Both the position numbers and the translations under genes were made by a program. From Whalleya microplaca (taxonomy: Eukaryota; Ascomycota; Sordariomycetes; Xylariales; Xylariaceae): a stretch of DNA of 64,000 nt. Positions within the stretch are counted from its first letter, which is position 1, and each line of letters starts with the position of its first letter. Location of the stretch: contig MU385715.1 of NCBI GenBank assembly GCA_022497155.1, forward strand, positions 310,001 through 374,000, in the 5' to 3' direction. The notes under the pieces were generated by a model. It searched no databases. It saw nothing but the letters and a program-made list of their open reading frames with translations, and had not been told where the DNA came from. Shown piece after piece: positions 12,077 to 22,800 of the stretch.

Positions 12077-15000
12077 TCATAGCATATCCCTCGGCGAGTT
12101 CGGCTTCTGCTGCAGGAACGAATTAGGCACCTTCGGCACCTGCGGCGAGATCTGCTGGTTGGCGCGAAAGATCTCGCGCTGGCGTTCCGCGTCCCGCGAC
12201 CGGCCGCCCGTGAGCCGCCGCATGTGCGTCCGGGTCGTCTGCGCAATGGGCTTGATCATATTCTCGAGGAAGAACGAGCTCTCGGGGGCTCCCTGCGGGG
12301 GCCGGTCGTCGTCGCCGTCGGAGAAGACGTCCTCCGTCAACTCGTCGTCCGAGGTGATCTCGCCGAGTTGCCGCTGGTAGGAGGCTGGCGCTGACGGCGA
12401 GGTGATGGATCGCGCATGCAGTGGCCTGACTGCGGAGGGAGGGTTAAAGGCCCCCGGGGTCATCGTGTTCCCGTTGCCTTCTCGCGACATGGGTGGGCGG
12501 TCGACAAACCCGTTTTGGAATGAGGCGTTGCTCGAAGCCTGGTGGAGGATAGGCAAGACGTCGTCGTACAGCCGAACACCGGACTCGTAGCTTTCGGGCG
12601 CAAATTCTGTTACGGTTCGAGAAGAGCGGCCTTCGCTAGGCGAAGTCTGCGACATATCATCGAAGAAGTCGTCCAAGCTATCGAGTTTTGTCACTAGATC
12701 AGTCATATGGCCATCACCTCGAGGTTCATCCGACATCATAGTGTCAGTCCGGTCCGGCATCTCGAAGTAACCATAGCGGTAGTCATCGGCATGGAATTCG
12801 ACTTCTGGCGTTGGTGTCGGGTCTGTGGGCATGCCATCTACTACATCTGCCTGACACATGTAGAACGCGGCATGAATGTTCGCGCGCGTGGTATCTGTCT
12901 TCTTGGCAGGCACGGGAATAGCCCAGCCAGACTCTTCTGGGATGCCGAACAGACTCTGAGTTCGCTCGTATTCCTTCCTAATGTCCTTGGATGACGCGCC
13001 GGTCATACTCATTCGGAGATGATGCTTGTCCATTGGTGTCCCCGACATAGTCATGATATTGTCCAAGACTTCCAATGCTTCCATGCAGTATTCGGTCTGC
13101 AACAGTCTAAGCAGCGGAGAAATCAGGTCGGAACCATGCCCAGCTATTTCTGGTTTGCGCATTTCGATTTGTGGAATGATAAAGCCAAGTAGTCGCATTG
13201 TCATGATTTTCACCGAAGATGCGCTATTTGTAAGGAATCCCAGCAGCATCGTCAGCATCTTAAACTCGAGGTGTGGCAGATATAACTCGCGAAGGGAAGC
13301 AAAGAGTTGGACCATAAAGTCTCTGCTAGACCGATACCGCGAATCTAAGAAGCCTTCCAAAGCGACACATATCGGCGTTAGACTCTGGGCCTCGGCCACG
13401 GCGAAGAGGATATATGCAGTTTCCATCGTCTTTTCGTCGACAACGCCCTGATCTAGTACTTGCAAAAATCGTGGAAAGTTCGCAACAATTGAGAAGAAAA
13501 TTCTGTCGTCATCTCCAATGAGACCGTCACTTGGTAACTGGACAAGTTTATCCAGAATATTAAGCGTAGGTTGCAGGCAAGTCGAGGACCTTAAGCCTTT
13601 ATAAAGCAAAGGCTGCACACCTTCAAATGAGCCGTCCCACCTCGGCGGCTTACCATCCATTAGTGCTCTCCGGACGGCCGGAGAACGGAAGTCAAGCTTT
13701 TCCAGGAATTCGTCGAGCATTTCAACTGCTTCAAGGAATTCAAGCTCGTTGATGGAATCCAAGCACGCACATGTTGTCCAGAACAGTTGAGGAAAGGACA
13801 GCAGTTTCTCGGAATCAAGTTTCGAAATCAGCGTTTTCAAGGTGGTCAGTATTTCCATGGAGAACGTTTGTATCTCGTTATCCTCATCCGCTATCGTGTT
13901 GGATAGGCGTGCAAGCATGTCGCCTAGCATAAGCTGATCAAGAGAAGTAAGGATGCAGCGGAAGATCTGGAATGAGCGGCACGCCAGGTGTCTTACCGGA
14001 CAAGAAGTTGCCCAAGTCAGGGACAGACGGCTCCACTGCTCTTTGATTCCGGGGAAGGTCACTTCGAAGGTTTTGACTACTTCTGCAGTGAGAAATTCCA
14101 TGCTTTGTGGAACTTTGTTGTCACGATCGTCAACCTTGCCGTTGCTCTCTTCGTAGCTCCATACTACAGCCCGGTCGTGGCGCCGAATTGCGTCAACTAT
14201 ATCCTCGATGGACTTCTTGGTTTCTGCAGGAGCATCATCCATTTTTGAGATCACCAGTTCGTGAATCAAATGAACCAGCATTTCGCGAGCTTGTTCTTGG
14301 ACAAGAGGGGTATAGTGATCCCAAAGCACAGTGACGACTTGTAATAAAACTGGCAAGTTCTCGGCTGCTAGCTGCACTGGCGACACCATCAAATCTACCA
14401 AGAGTATGAGAGATAGCTGGCCAAGAGAAAAGCCTGCCTGTTTAGTGCCCACGGGTAGTGCCTCCGACAAATCGGCACAGTACGGGAACTGGTTGATATC
14501 AGGCGGTGGTGGTACCACTTCTCTTTTCTCATTCGGGACCATAGCTTTCGGAGAGATTTGCATCAACAAAAATTCGACCACTTTGATGCCAGGCGTGCTA
14601 GAGGTGCTCGATAAAAACACGACAATTTGCTTGGCATACTCGACGAAATTTTGTTCTCTTCGTTCCAAACAGAGGGATATGATGAAATCAAGAACGAGCC
14701 GGACATTTCCAGGGTGAGGGCCGGTTGCTAGAGCTTGCCAGAGCGCTTGAACCTCATTGTGCAATGCGGCGCTAGATTTGATAGTTACTTCAAGCAGATT
14801 GGCGAGAAGCACATAAGACTGTGCTATAGGCCCACCGTTTGGATCAACCTTCAGCTCGATCGTCTGGATCCAGGGCAATATGACCGCCACAACATTTCGT
14901 TGCTCGCCCGGCTGAAGATTCTTGAAATAAAGTGTAAATTCGGAGAAGATGTGGAACGCAAGTTCCGGGTATTGCTTCGCGAGTCGCTTCGAAATCTCAA

Positions 15001-18000
15001 ATTGTGCCAATTTGTAGACAGCCTTGGTCTTATCCGCAACGCTGATCTCAAAATCACGGATCTTGGAGCTGCGCGCGGCTTGCTGTCTCTCCTCGAGGGC
15101 TCGTAGAACATGTGCTGACTTGGACCGAATATCGCTTTGGTCATTTCCCAACGTAAACAGACACAACCCTAACAGTCTCCAGAACGGTGTTGGGTAATCG
15201 ATATGCTCTACCAATACCTCGGTGATCACCGCGAAATAGCTCTCAAGCACTTTCGGCACATCTGTAAGGTAACAGCGCGAGATGCAATGCTCTAAGAGAT
15301 ACGGGTGCTCCTGATTGTACATAATCAGGTTTTTCAGAGCTCGCCTTCCGATGACATTAATCCGGTCGCTCCCAGAGTTGAAGATAGACTCTACCCAGGA
15401 CAACATGCGCCTAATATCAAACTGAAGAGTAGCACCGCTTTCGGTTGTCACACTGACAGGGCCAGCGCAAAGGGCTGCCATAGTACTCAGAGCGGCGGTC
15501 CTCAGATTTCTCTTCTCGATTTCCATGGCAGCAGTAACCGTGCCCCGTTCGCCGAGAGATTGCTGGTCAATCATTGACCGCCTCATAGTGTCTTCTCTTT
15601 GACGAATTTGCATCTGATTTGGTGAGAACCCACACCAATCTTCCATCAACGTAAACGAAGATTTCCGCGACTCGAAGGTCATCCAGCGGGACGGGTCTTT
15701 TGTTCGATTGATGCCCTCGAATAGCTCTTCCATAAGACCGCAGTAATGCCGCCTGAGTTTCTGGAACTCCCAATCCAGTTGTACCACGCCGTCCATCAGG
15801 AAAAGCTTCAAGTCCTTGGTGTATACACAAAGATTGTTCAGAATCCAATCGTCTTGGTAGACCGTCGGATCTTTGAGAAAGTGGGAAGTCAGCTTGTACA
15901 CATAGGTAAGCTCCGTCCGCAATAAATCCATTTTCCGATTCCTACGTGGGCCACTATTCGATCTCTGATGAAGACGTAGACGAGCCTCGTTGTTACACTG
16001 CGCTACCTGGGTCTGTAGCTCCTCCAACAACGTCCTGTATATGTTGATATTGATTGAGCCCATAGCTAGCACAACAGCCTCCCGAACGGACGCCGAAGAG
16101 GCTAACAGTAAAGGATTCAGAAATTTGAAAAGCGTTCTTGCCGATACGATCTTGTCAGCTGACTTAGCCCCCTTCCTTGGATGTTGACTGCCTTGTGATG
16201 CGCCGTTCAAGATGCTTCCGGAGTCAGTTAATGTTGTACAAGCGAAGGTCAAATACAGCTTCCACTGCTCAATGAGCACATCGGGCTGTGTCGTCGGCGT
16301 CCTTCCCGTGTACCGGGCATTATTAGCATCTGACCCGTAATAGAGACCCCTAGTGGGTTCCGATAGCACGACAATGCCGTTGTACATCTGCAAAATTCGG
16401 TTGCAAACCAAGTCTCGGCTGATAGTTACTGTGAAGGGGCATCGGTCATAAGCAATGCGTATGAGATTGGGGAAGATTTTGAACCAAAGTGTCGTGTCAT
16501 ATGAGACGTCGCTAGTACAAAGCTCGATCAGAGCTCCTTTATTGTTACCATTTTGCATGCCTCTCTGCAGTCGGCTTCGTTCCGCTACAGATAGATGCTC
16601 GTCCTTGAAGTTCATCACTTGCACCGAATCGTTTTCCAAAATATCGATTAGCCGAACGTTATCCTTCTCTTGGGTACCGTCTTTCCCGAGTGCCGAATCG
16701 AATTCGACGATCAATCGAAGAACGGTAATCGCAAAATACCGCACTCTTCGTGACTGCGAACATAGGAAGAATAGGCCGCGAGCCTCGACGTGTTCGACCT
16801 CGGCCCAAATACTAGACAAGTCCAATTTCATTCCGCGTTTGTCGGTGCCGTTGAGATCTGTCGGATCAGACGTGGCGTCCCTCGTCTTCTGTCTTATCTC
16901 ATCCCTCCATATCTGCAACAGTTCGACGTAAAGTCTTAGAGTGCTTTCGATGTGGTCGGGTCCCAACATTCCCCCGTCGGACATGGTAGAATAGCGGTCA
17001 TCGAAATTGAAGATGAATCGAGCGAAGCCCATCGTGACTTGGTGCGCGTGAGATTGGCGAGCGATAGACTTAAGAGACTGGGCAGAAGACGCCGCAATGT
17101 TACATTGGACATGTGCGGTCCCGGTGCAAAGAAGGTTGATGAGCGAGTTAAACGGTGTATCAGCCGATAGACAACGAGGCAGCGCCTGCACCGCAACGTG
17201 GAGAAGCTCGTAGAAAGCTTGCTTCTGGTCGGCTGGACTCTGGTGATCATCTCGTTTTGAAAAGTTGAAAGTCTCAGTAATAGGTGTCTTCGGCCCTCCT
17301 CCCGGGCTACTAAATTTCTCATCAAGTGCAGCTTGACCTCCAAATGTGTTATCGCAGATGATGGTAATTTTACCCAAGATCTCGGAAAATTTCTTGTAGA
17401 TTTCTCTCGCCCCCTCACTCAACGCACCCAAATGGACGGGTCGTGACCAGCAATCGTCATGACTTGGTATCAGTGGACTCGTGGGCGTTGTAGCAGAGCC
17501 TGTAGCGGACGCCGGTGAATTCGGGGGTAGGCGGTCGGAGGAGGGTGGGGAAGGATAATGTTGTGGAAACAGTGGTCGTCCAACGTCGCCTTTCTCTAAG
17601 TCTGACATGATGGCAAGAAACGCCCTGATTCCAATGACCATTCTGTCCGGCTCCAACTGCTCTACCTTGAGTTCCTTATTCGAGTTGAATAGTTCGGCGT
17701 TGATCAACGGAAAGATGATGTTCTTGCAGCAATATTCTGGATGTTTGAAGCCAATGATTCTAATTATCTGTATTAAAGGTCCAGTAGAAGCGGTATCTGC
17801 TGCCGAGAACATACGCTTAGAAGGAGGCAAGACAAGCTGCATAACCTCATCTAGTTTCCGCGCTACCCCGGCCATAGTATCATTTGTTCGGTAGAGATAA
17901 GCCCAGATGAGCCTAGATATAACCTGCAAGCACGTCTGTCTCCATGCACGATCTTTGAGCCTCGGTTGGAGCGTCCGAACTAATTGGAGCCATTGGTTAC

Positions 18001-19831
18001 TGAGGTTCTCCGGGGAAGACACGCAGAGCATCGTCGCTGTTAACGGAAACGCTGCGGGCCAATGGCGCGGCTTCACAAACATCGAGGCGAGGCGGGGACT
18101 GATATTGCTGAGTACTTCTGCCCACTTCAGATAGGCAAAACGTTTGTTGCTAGCCGTGGCAGCGATTGGAAGAAGAAGTGTATCTAATATCTGACAAAAG
18201 CCAGACTTCACTTTCTGGCCGCGCGACCTGGCGAACAGCTTGCCAAGAGACACGAGAAAGTCACATGCCTGATCCCAGCTTTCATCGGTGTCAATATTGA
18301 CGCGCAGGTGCTTCATGCCCGCCAGCACTAACTCTACCTGGCCCTCGGGGTCCCTGTTCTGTGACGTTGGGCTCCTTACACCGAGATCTTGGAGTGATCG
18401 TTCAAGGTCGACAATGAACCGGTCTGTCACGCTGACGAAGTTGATCTCGCTCATGGCGCCGAGCAGCTGGGCAAAGAGGTTCCAGTTAGCTAGTTTTAGG
18501 GGTGACATTTCCAGCTGTTCTATGTCTGCAATCTTCAGTTGACCAAATATGATGCCTTCGAGCTTGTCTTCCATTTCGGGCGTGATGGAGCTAAGATTGC
18601 TCTGGCCTATGACTTCCAAAAGAACGCGGCAGAGTATGTAGATGGATATAATAGATCGACGTTCGGCATGAGCTGCGGCGTCTTGCTTCTCGGCAAGAGC
18701 GCGCGGCACATTAGATGCCGTATCTGTTGAATTTCCTGTCAGGAGCTGTAATGGCTCGGTATTCCGCCTCACGAGAGCCGCGGCGGGCGCATTGCTCCTC
18801 ACTTGCTGAAGCAGGCTCCGGGCCTCATTCGCGGCTTCACTCTTATGTTTCCTCCAAAGCATGATAGAGTCGATCAATGGCTTTGGTTTCTGGCTCGCAA
18901 TGTGGCCGAGAGCATTAATGGACTGGTCGAAAGCCAGATCAGCGCCAGGACCGCAAATCTGATCGATAGGAGGCTCAGGGTCGAAAGGCACGGTGATACA
19001 TTCATTCAATTTCTCCTCCGCCTGCGCAATGAACGATGTGAACAGTACGTGCAAGGCATATTCTCCCACGGTCTTCTGCTCGTCCCGGTGGTGCTTGGAC
19101 GAATGCGAATGGTGAGGCGCATGGTCGCGCCGGGCCTTGCTATGCATCCGCTCAAGCTTTCTCTGGGTTATGGTGCTGTTCGTGCTGCTGTCGGATTGGG
19201 TCTTTTCCAGAGGGTGCATAGACGAGTTGGCGGTGGTGCCCGACAAGGCGGTCGGCGGTCGGGAGTTTGCCATGGCCAATTCTGAATCTAAGCGGTTCAT
19301 CGTCACCATATCTGGGCGTTCTTGTAAAAGCCCAGCTCCAGCCGCCGCTATCATCTGCGGACTGAGGGGACTCGAAGAGGAACTGGCGAGGCTTCCATTT
19401 CTCGAGTGTTGGATGCCGTGAACAATCGAGGTCTGACGGTGGTGTCCATAAGTTGCCGCCTTGGGGTCAATGACACGCTCGAGTATTCCGACGTGGCCTT
19501 GACGCGAGGAGGCAGCGCTGCGGATGCTGGGAGAGGTGACGGAGGAGGATGGCGCTCGCGGCGACTCGGGAATACCAGCGAGCCCGCCCGATTGGAGCTT
19601 CTCGAGGGAGGATTCGCGCGAGTGGGCTACGGCGCGGGAGGCGGAAAGGTCGTGGGGTATCGGCCTCAGGGTATTATCCCACGAGTCATTGCTGTCGTTG
19701 TCGTCGTGAACATGGAAGCGCGAGGCTGGACGGGGAGAGAACTTCAATGGGTCGTGCAGGTGGTGGTCTGGCAGCGTCTGGGACGGAGCTATATGGTTCG
19801 AGAGGGTTGTCAGTAGAGGCGATGATGGCAT
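12077..19831 (-). CDS. TAO3: Furry/MOR2/TAO3 cell-morphogenesis protein of the RAM/NDR kinase pathway
   Basis: This is one uninterrupted reading frame of 2,584 aa, against about 2,200-2,400 in yeasts. The first 230 residues are Ser/His-rich and disordered. The conserved Furry N-terminus then begins at VGEYALHVLFTSFIAQAEEKL and continues through LNECITVPFDPEPP and DQSINALGHIASQKPKPLID. A HEAT/ARM solenoid makes up most of the protein. The final 200 residues are acidic and Ser/Pro-rich (for example DDELTEDVFSDGDDD). The protein is a scaffold for the NDR kinase (Cbk1, Orb6 or COT1) with Mob2. It acts at the hyphal tip and septa to control polarity, cell separation and wall remodelling. The start ATG at 19831 is the first in frame. 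An intron-free gene of 7.75 kb stands out here, because most other genes in the window have one to ten introns. Confidence 0.93.
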   Translation of the reverse strand: MPSSPLLTTLSNHIAPSQTLPDHHLHDPLKFSPRPASRFHVHDDNDSNDSWDNTLRPIPHDLSASRAVAHSRESSLEKLQSGGLAGIPESPRAPSSSVTSPSIRSAASSRQGHVGILERVIDPKAATYGHHRQTSIVHGIQHSRNGSLASSSSSPLSPQMIAAAGAGLLQERPDMVTMNRLDSELAMANSRPPTALSGTTANSSMHPLEKTQSDSSTNSTITQRKLERMHSKARRDHAPHHSHSSKHHRDEQKTVGEYALHVLFTSFIAQAEEKLNECITVPFDPEPPIDQICGPGADLAFDQSINALGHIASQKPKPLIDSIMLWRKHKSEAANEARSLLQQVRSNAPAAALVRRNTEPLQLLTGNSTDTASNVPRALAEKQDAAAHAERRSIISIYILCRVLLEVIGQSNLSSITPEMEDKLEGIIFGQLKIADIEQLEMSPLKLANWNLFAQLLGAMSEINFVSVTDRFIVDLERSLQDLGVRSPTSQNRDPEGQVELVLAGMKHLRVNIDTDESWDQACDFLVSLGKLFARSRGQKVKSGFCQILDTLLLPIAATASNKRFAYLKWAEVLSNISPRLASMFVKPRHWPAAFPLTATMLCVSSPENLSNQWLQLVRTLQPRLKDRAWRQTCLQVISRLIWAYLYRTNDTMAGVARKLDEVMQLVLPPSKRMFSAADTASTGPLIQIIRIIGFKHPEYCCKNIIFPLINAELFNSNKELKVEQLEPDRMVIGIRAFLAIMSDLEKGDVGRPLFPQHYPSPPSSDRLPPNSPASATGSATTPTSPLIPSHDDCWSRPVHLGALSEGAREIYKKFSEILGKITIICDNTFGGQAALDEKFSSPGGGPKTPITETFNFSKRDDHQSPADQKQAFYELLHVAVQALPRCLSADTPFNSLINLLCTGTAHVQCNIAASSAQSLKSIARQSHAHQVTMGFARFIFNFDDRYSTMSDGGMLGPDHIESTLRLYVELLQIWRDEIRQKTRDATSDPTDLNGTDKRGMKLDLSSIWAEVEHVEARGLFFLCSQSRRVRYFAITVLRLIVEFDSALGKDGTQEKDNVRLIDILENDSVQVMNFKDEHLSVAERSRLQRGMQNGNNKGALIELCTSDVSYDTTLWFKIFPNLIRIAYDRCPFTVTISRDLVCNRILQMYNGIVVLSEPTRGLYYGSDANNARYTGRTPTTQPDVLIEQWKLYLTFACTTLTDSGSILNGASQGSQHPRKGAKSADKIVSARTLFKFLNPLLLASSASVREAVVLAMGSININIYRTLLEELQTQVAQCNNEARLRLHQRSNSGPRRNRKMDLLRTELTYVYKLTSHFLKDPTVYQDDWILNNLCVYTKDLKLFLMDGVVQLDWEFQKLRRHYCGLMEELFEGINRTKDPSRWMTFESRKSSFTLMEDWCGFSPNQMQIRQREDTMRRSMIDQQSLGERGTVTAAMEIEKRNLRTAALSTMAALCAGPVSVTTESGATLQFDIRRMLSWVESIFNSGSDRINVIGRRALKNLIMYNQEHPYLLEHCISRCYLTDVPKVLESYFAVITEVLVEHIDYPTPFWRLLGLCLFTLGNDQSDIRSKSAHVLRALEERQQAARSSKIRDFEISVADKTKAVYKLAQFEISKRLAKQYPELAFHIFSEFTLYFKNLQPGEQRNVVAVILPWIQTIELKVDPNGGPIAQSYVLLANLLEVTIKSSAALHNEVQALWQALATGPHPGNVRLVLDFIISLCLERREQNFVEYAKQIVVFLSSTSSTPGIKVVEFLLMQISPKAMVPNEKREVVPPPPDINQFPYCADLSEALPVGTKQAGFSLGQLSLILLVDLMVSPVQLAAENLPVLLQVVTVLWDHYTPLVQEQAREMLVHLIHELVISKMDDAPAETKKSIEDIVDAIRRHDRAVVWSYEESNGKVDDRDNKVPQSMEFLTAEVVKTFEVTFPGIKEQWSRLSLTWATSCPVRHLACRSFQIFRCILTSLDQLMLGDMLARLSNTIADEDNEIQTFSMEILTTLKTLISKLDSEKLLSFPQLFWTTCACLDSINELEFLEAVEMLDEFLEKLDFRSPAVRRALMDGKPPRWDGSFEGVQPLLYKGLRSSTCLQPTLNILDKLVQLPSDGLIGDDDRIFFSIVANFPRFLQVLDQGVVDEKTMETAYILFAVAEAQSLTPICVALEGFLDSRYRSSRDFMVQLFASLRELYLPHLEFKMLTMLLGFLTNSASSVKIMTMRLLGFIIPQIEMRKPEIAGHGSDLISPLLRLLQTEYCMEALEVLDNIMTMSGTPMDKHHLRMSMTGASSKDIRKEYERTQSLFGIPEESGWAIPVPAKKTDTTRANIHAAFYMCQADVVDGMPTDPTPTPEVEFHADDYRYGYFEMPDRTDTMMSDEPRGDGHMTDLVTKLDSLDDFFDDMSQTSPSEGRSSRTVTEFAPESYESGVRLYDDVLPILHQASSNASFQNGFVDRPPMSREGNGNTMTPGAFNPPSAVRPLHARSITSPSAPASYQRQLGEITSDDELTEDVFSDGDDDRPPQGAPESSFFLENMIKPIAQTTRTHMRRLTGGRSRDAERQREIFRANQQISPQVPKVPNSFLQQKPNSPRDML

Positions 19832-22800
19832 GACATAGGGGCGCAGGGGGGGGAGATTATGGGAGCGCGGCGTGTGGGAGCGTCTAAAGCGTCTAATGTT
19901 CCAAGGTTCGAACGGCTGTGAGTCCCCTCTCTTGTGAAACAGAGTTCAGGCAGGAGCTGGCAGGGCAGGCAGGGCAGGAGACGCAGGAGAAGCAGGAGCA
20001 TTTGGAATTTTTGCAAAACTTTAAAGTTCTTAGGCAGGTATGTTCTCCATGCATGAGGATACACATGTGCAGCCAATAGGACGCTCCCAGGACGTCGCTG
20101 AATGTTTCCAGTAAACGCCAGCCAATACCGAACGCAGTACCGTACATATGACATTCATGTTGATTGAAGTACAGCCCGTACGTGTATGTATTTGATCAAC
20201 TTACTCACCCATGGTTGAACTGCAGTGCCCATGATATGCCCCCACAAGCAACCTGCTTATTATCAATTCAATTCGTGCCGCCGCTATGCCGTTGGAGGTT
20301 GTCGCCGTCGTTGTTCTTTTGGTGTTGATCTTGTTGTTATTGCTTCTTCTAGGTAGATAGTAGATATTGCAAGACAAAAATACAGAATGCGGAATAAGGT
20401 AAACTAATAACTTATCAACTAAATAAATCAATAGCTGAACTGGGGCTTTTAATAGTTTATAAGTCATTCGGGAAGTCTGTCCCAAGAAGAGAAAGTCCAA
20501 TATTCGGGGTCCACGAATCTCCCGCCCTGCCACCACGACCATCATACTTGTCTTCTCTTTTCTCCAATCCCCTATTCTGCACGTACATATATTACTCCAG
20601 CCAACTGTTATGATGACCTAAGAATTTTAAATGATGTACACCGGAATGATGTAGTCGTCGCCGTATTCTATGCAACGCCAGCTGTGCGAATTGGACACCC
20701 GGTGGTCGATGCGGCCCTCGTCCATGGGCGGAGTTCGTTATTCGTACCCTTGACATGCCTGTCGTCAACTGTCCCTAGCGGGCGGGAGAGGCTAGCAGCC
20801 TGCGAAATGGGTGCTGAATCATGTTACCCCCGGCCTGGGCCCCCCCACTACTTACACAGGCTAGGTAGATTCTGGTCAATCATCGCCTTTAATAAGTGCC
20901 AACCCACAATGCAGAGCCGAGGGATATCTGCAAGGGCAGCACCCTATCAAGGTCCGGGGTTGAAGATGAATAAGGGAACCCCAGTGAATAATACCTAGGT
21001 AAGAGAAAGCTTCCTACACGTGTGCAGCTACGAAAGAAAATGTTATTCATACCTACTTGCTCAGGCTGTCAGGTCAAGCCCGACGAAGGATGTACAGTCT
21101 CCATTATTGGTAATATTTGGAACTTCAACATGTACACTCCATGTATGTATGGGAGACGATGTACGTAGAGTTAGTCAGTCAGGAATCAAGAGTGGACTAT
21201 GCTACATAAGTATATATGTAGACATTCAGATAGGTCATATTGTTGGTTCATAGCTTATTTGGGCATTCATTTACATGATTCCTTCTTCTTCTTATGCCTA
21301 AGTAAACCTACTTAGCTGACGAGTTGACTAACATTTGAATGCAATTACGTGGTGAGTTCGCGATTTCATGTAAATAAGAGTCACATCAGGAGCGCTTCAA
21401 GTTTATACAAGCTCATAACGTTAGAACAGAGAAGAACTGCCGCCTCAGGGCCGTGAAGTTATTGTTTGCCGAATGTCTCGACAGATGCCATTATTTTCAC
21501 AGCCATCATTTCCAAATATACCTGAGTATATACATGAACAACCTCAGGTCAAGTTTTTCAAGTCCAGCATATAATTCTCTTATATAATCCAAAGACGTCA
21601 TCTTATGTGTGTTGGTTACAGTAGCGAAAATCCCGGCGATCTGCTCAGCTTCCAACAAGGGGCCCTAGTCATCTGAGTCACAGATCCGGTCCTTGCTAAT
21701 CATGGAGAAGCTGTTGAGACATGTCATGAAGATAGAAGTTTGGAGACTTTTCAGCAACTCCTACGTAGGTCAGTCGTGAAGGTATACCGTTTACAAGAGA
21801 TAGTATTTCACATTTTGAATATACCCATCGCAAGTAAATCATATGTCCTCTTAAAAGATCAGTCAGGCTAACCAGACTAAAGAGTAGGGAAACGAGTTTA
21901 TGATACTTCTTCTGATCAAGAACGAGCTTCGTAGTAGTTATCGTATTTAGCCAGCTAAGGCTTGAAGTCTATAAAAGTATCTTTTCGATGTTATACTGGC
22001 ACCGATATCAATATACTCGGAATAGGGTCAGTAACTTCCAAGACAATCATGGAGTTGGATCGCAAGACTCTGATATTGTCAGACTTGAAAGAAGCAAGCT
22101 GTCTGGGAGAGAATTGAAGATCTACCCGAAGAAGACTAGCGAAAGAGACAACATCTTGCTTATGAGATAACCTACATACACAAGCTCACATTAGTGAGGT
22201 TACTCTCCAGCCTTTCCGAGTATTGGGGACAAACTCTTGTTCCGAGAAACCATCTCTAGGTAGCTCAAGACCAACGCGAAGGCGCATTCTAGCAGCCTTG
22301 ACCTCTTGATAAAGTATCAGTCTATTGGTAAAACTTCAGTATCCTCTTGAGGTTTAAAACTTGATAGAAAATCAGGCAAGATTCAGCCGCTTGGAAGAAG
22401 CGCGCCATATGTACCTATCTAGGATGAGAAACAGCTCAGCGGATGCGGGTGGTATTGTTATGCGCTCCGTGTTCTCCTCAAAGTGGAGGACGTATACTCG
22501 AGCGAATAGGTCACATCTATGGTTGATTAGCCCGTTTCCAGGACTTTACGAAGCTATAGTGGCAGTGATAGGAAGATATGTAGTTCGGATCTCAATCTCG
22601 GTATTCGGAGTTTCGTGTTGGTTATACATGGCTTAATCGTGGGCAGAGACAGGGATTGATGGATGAGTCTTGGGGTTTAGTGCAAAGCTAATATGTGGTG
22701 ATAGACATGTTGCTTATCTTGGCTCCTAGGGGGTTGTATGACGCCAAACAGCTTCCTTATATTGGAACTTATGGTTAGGAAATGAGATGCAATTAATGAA

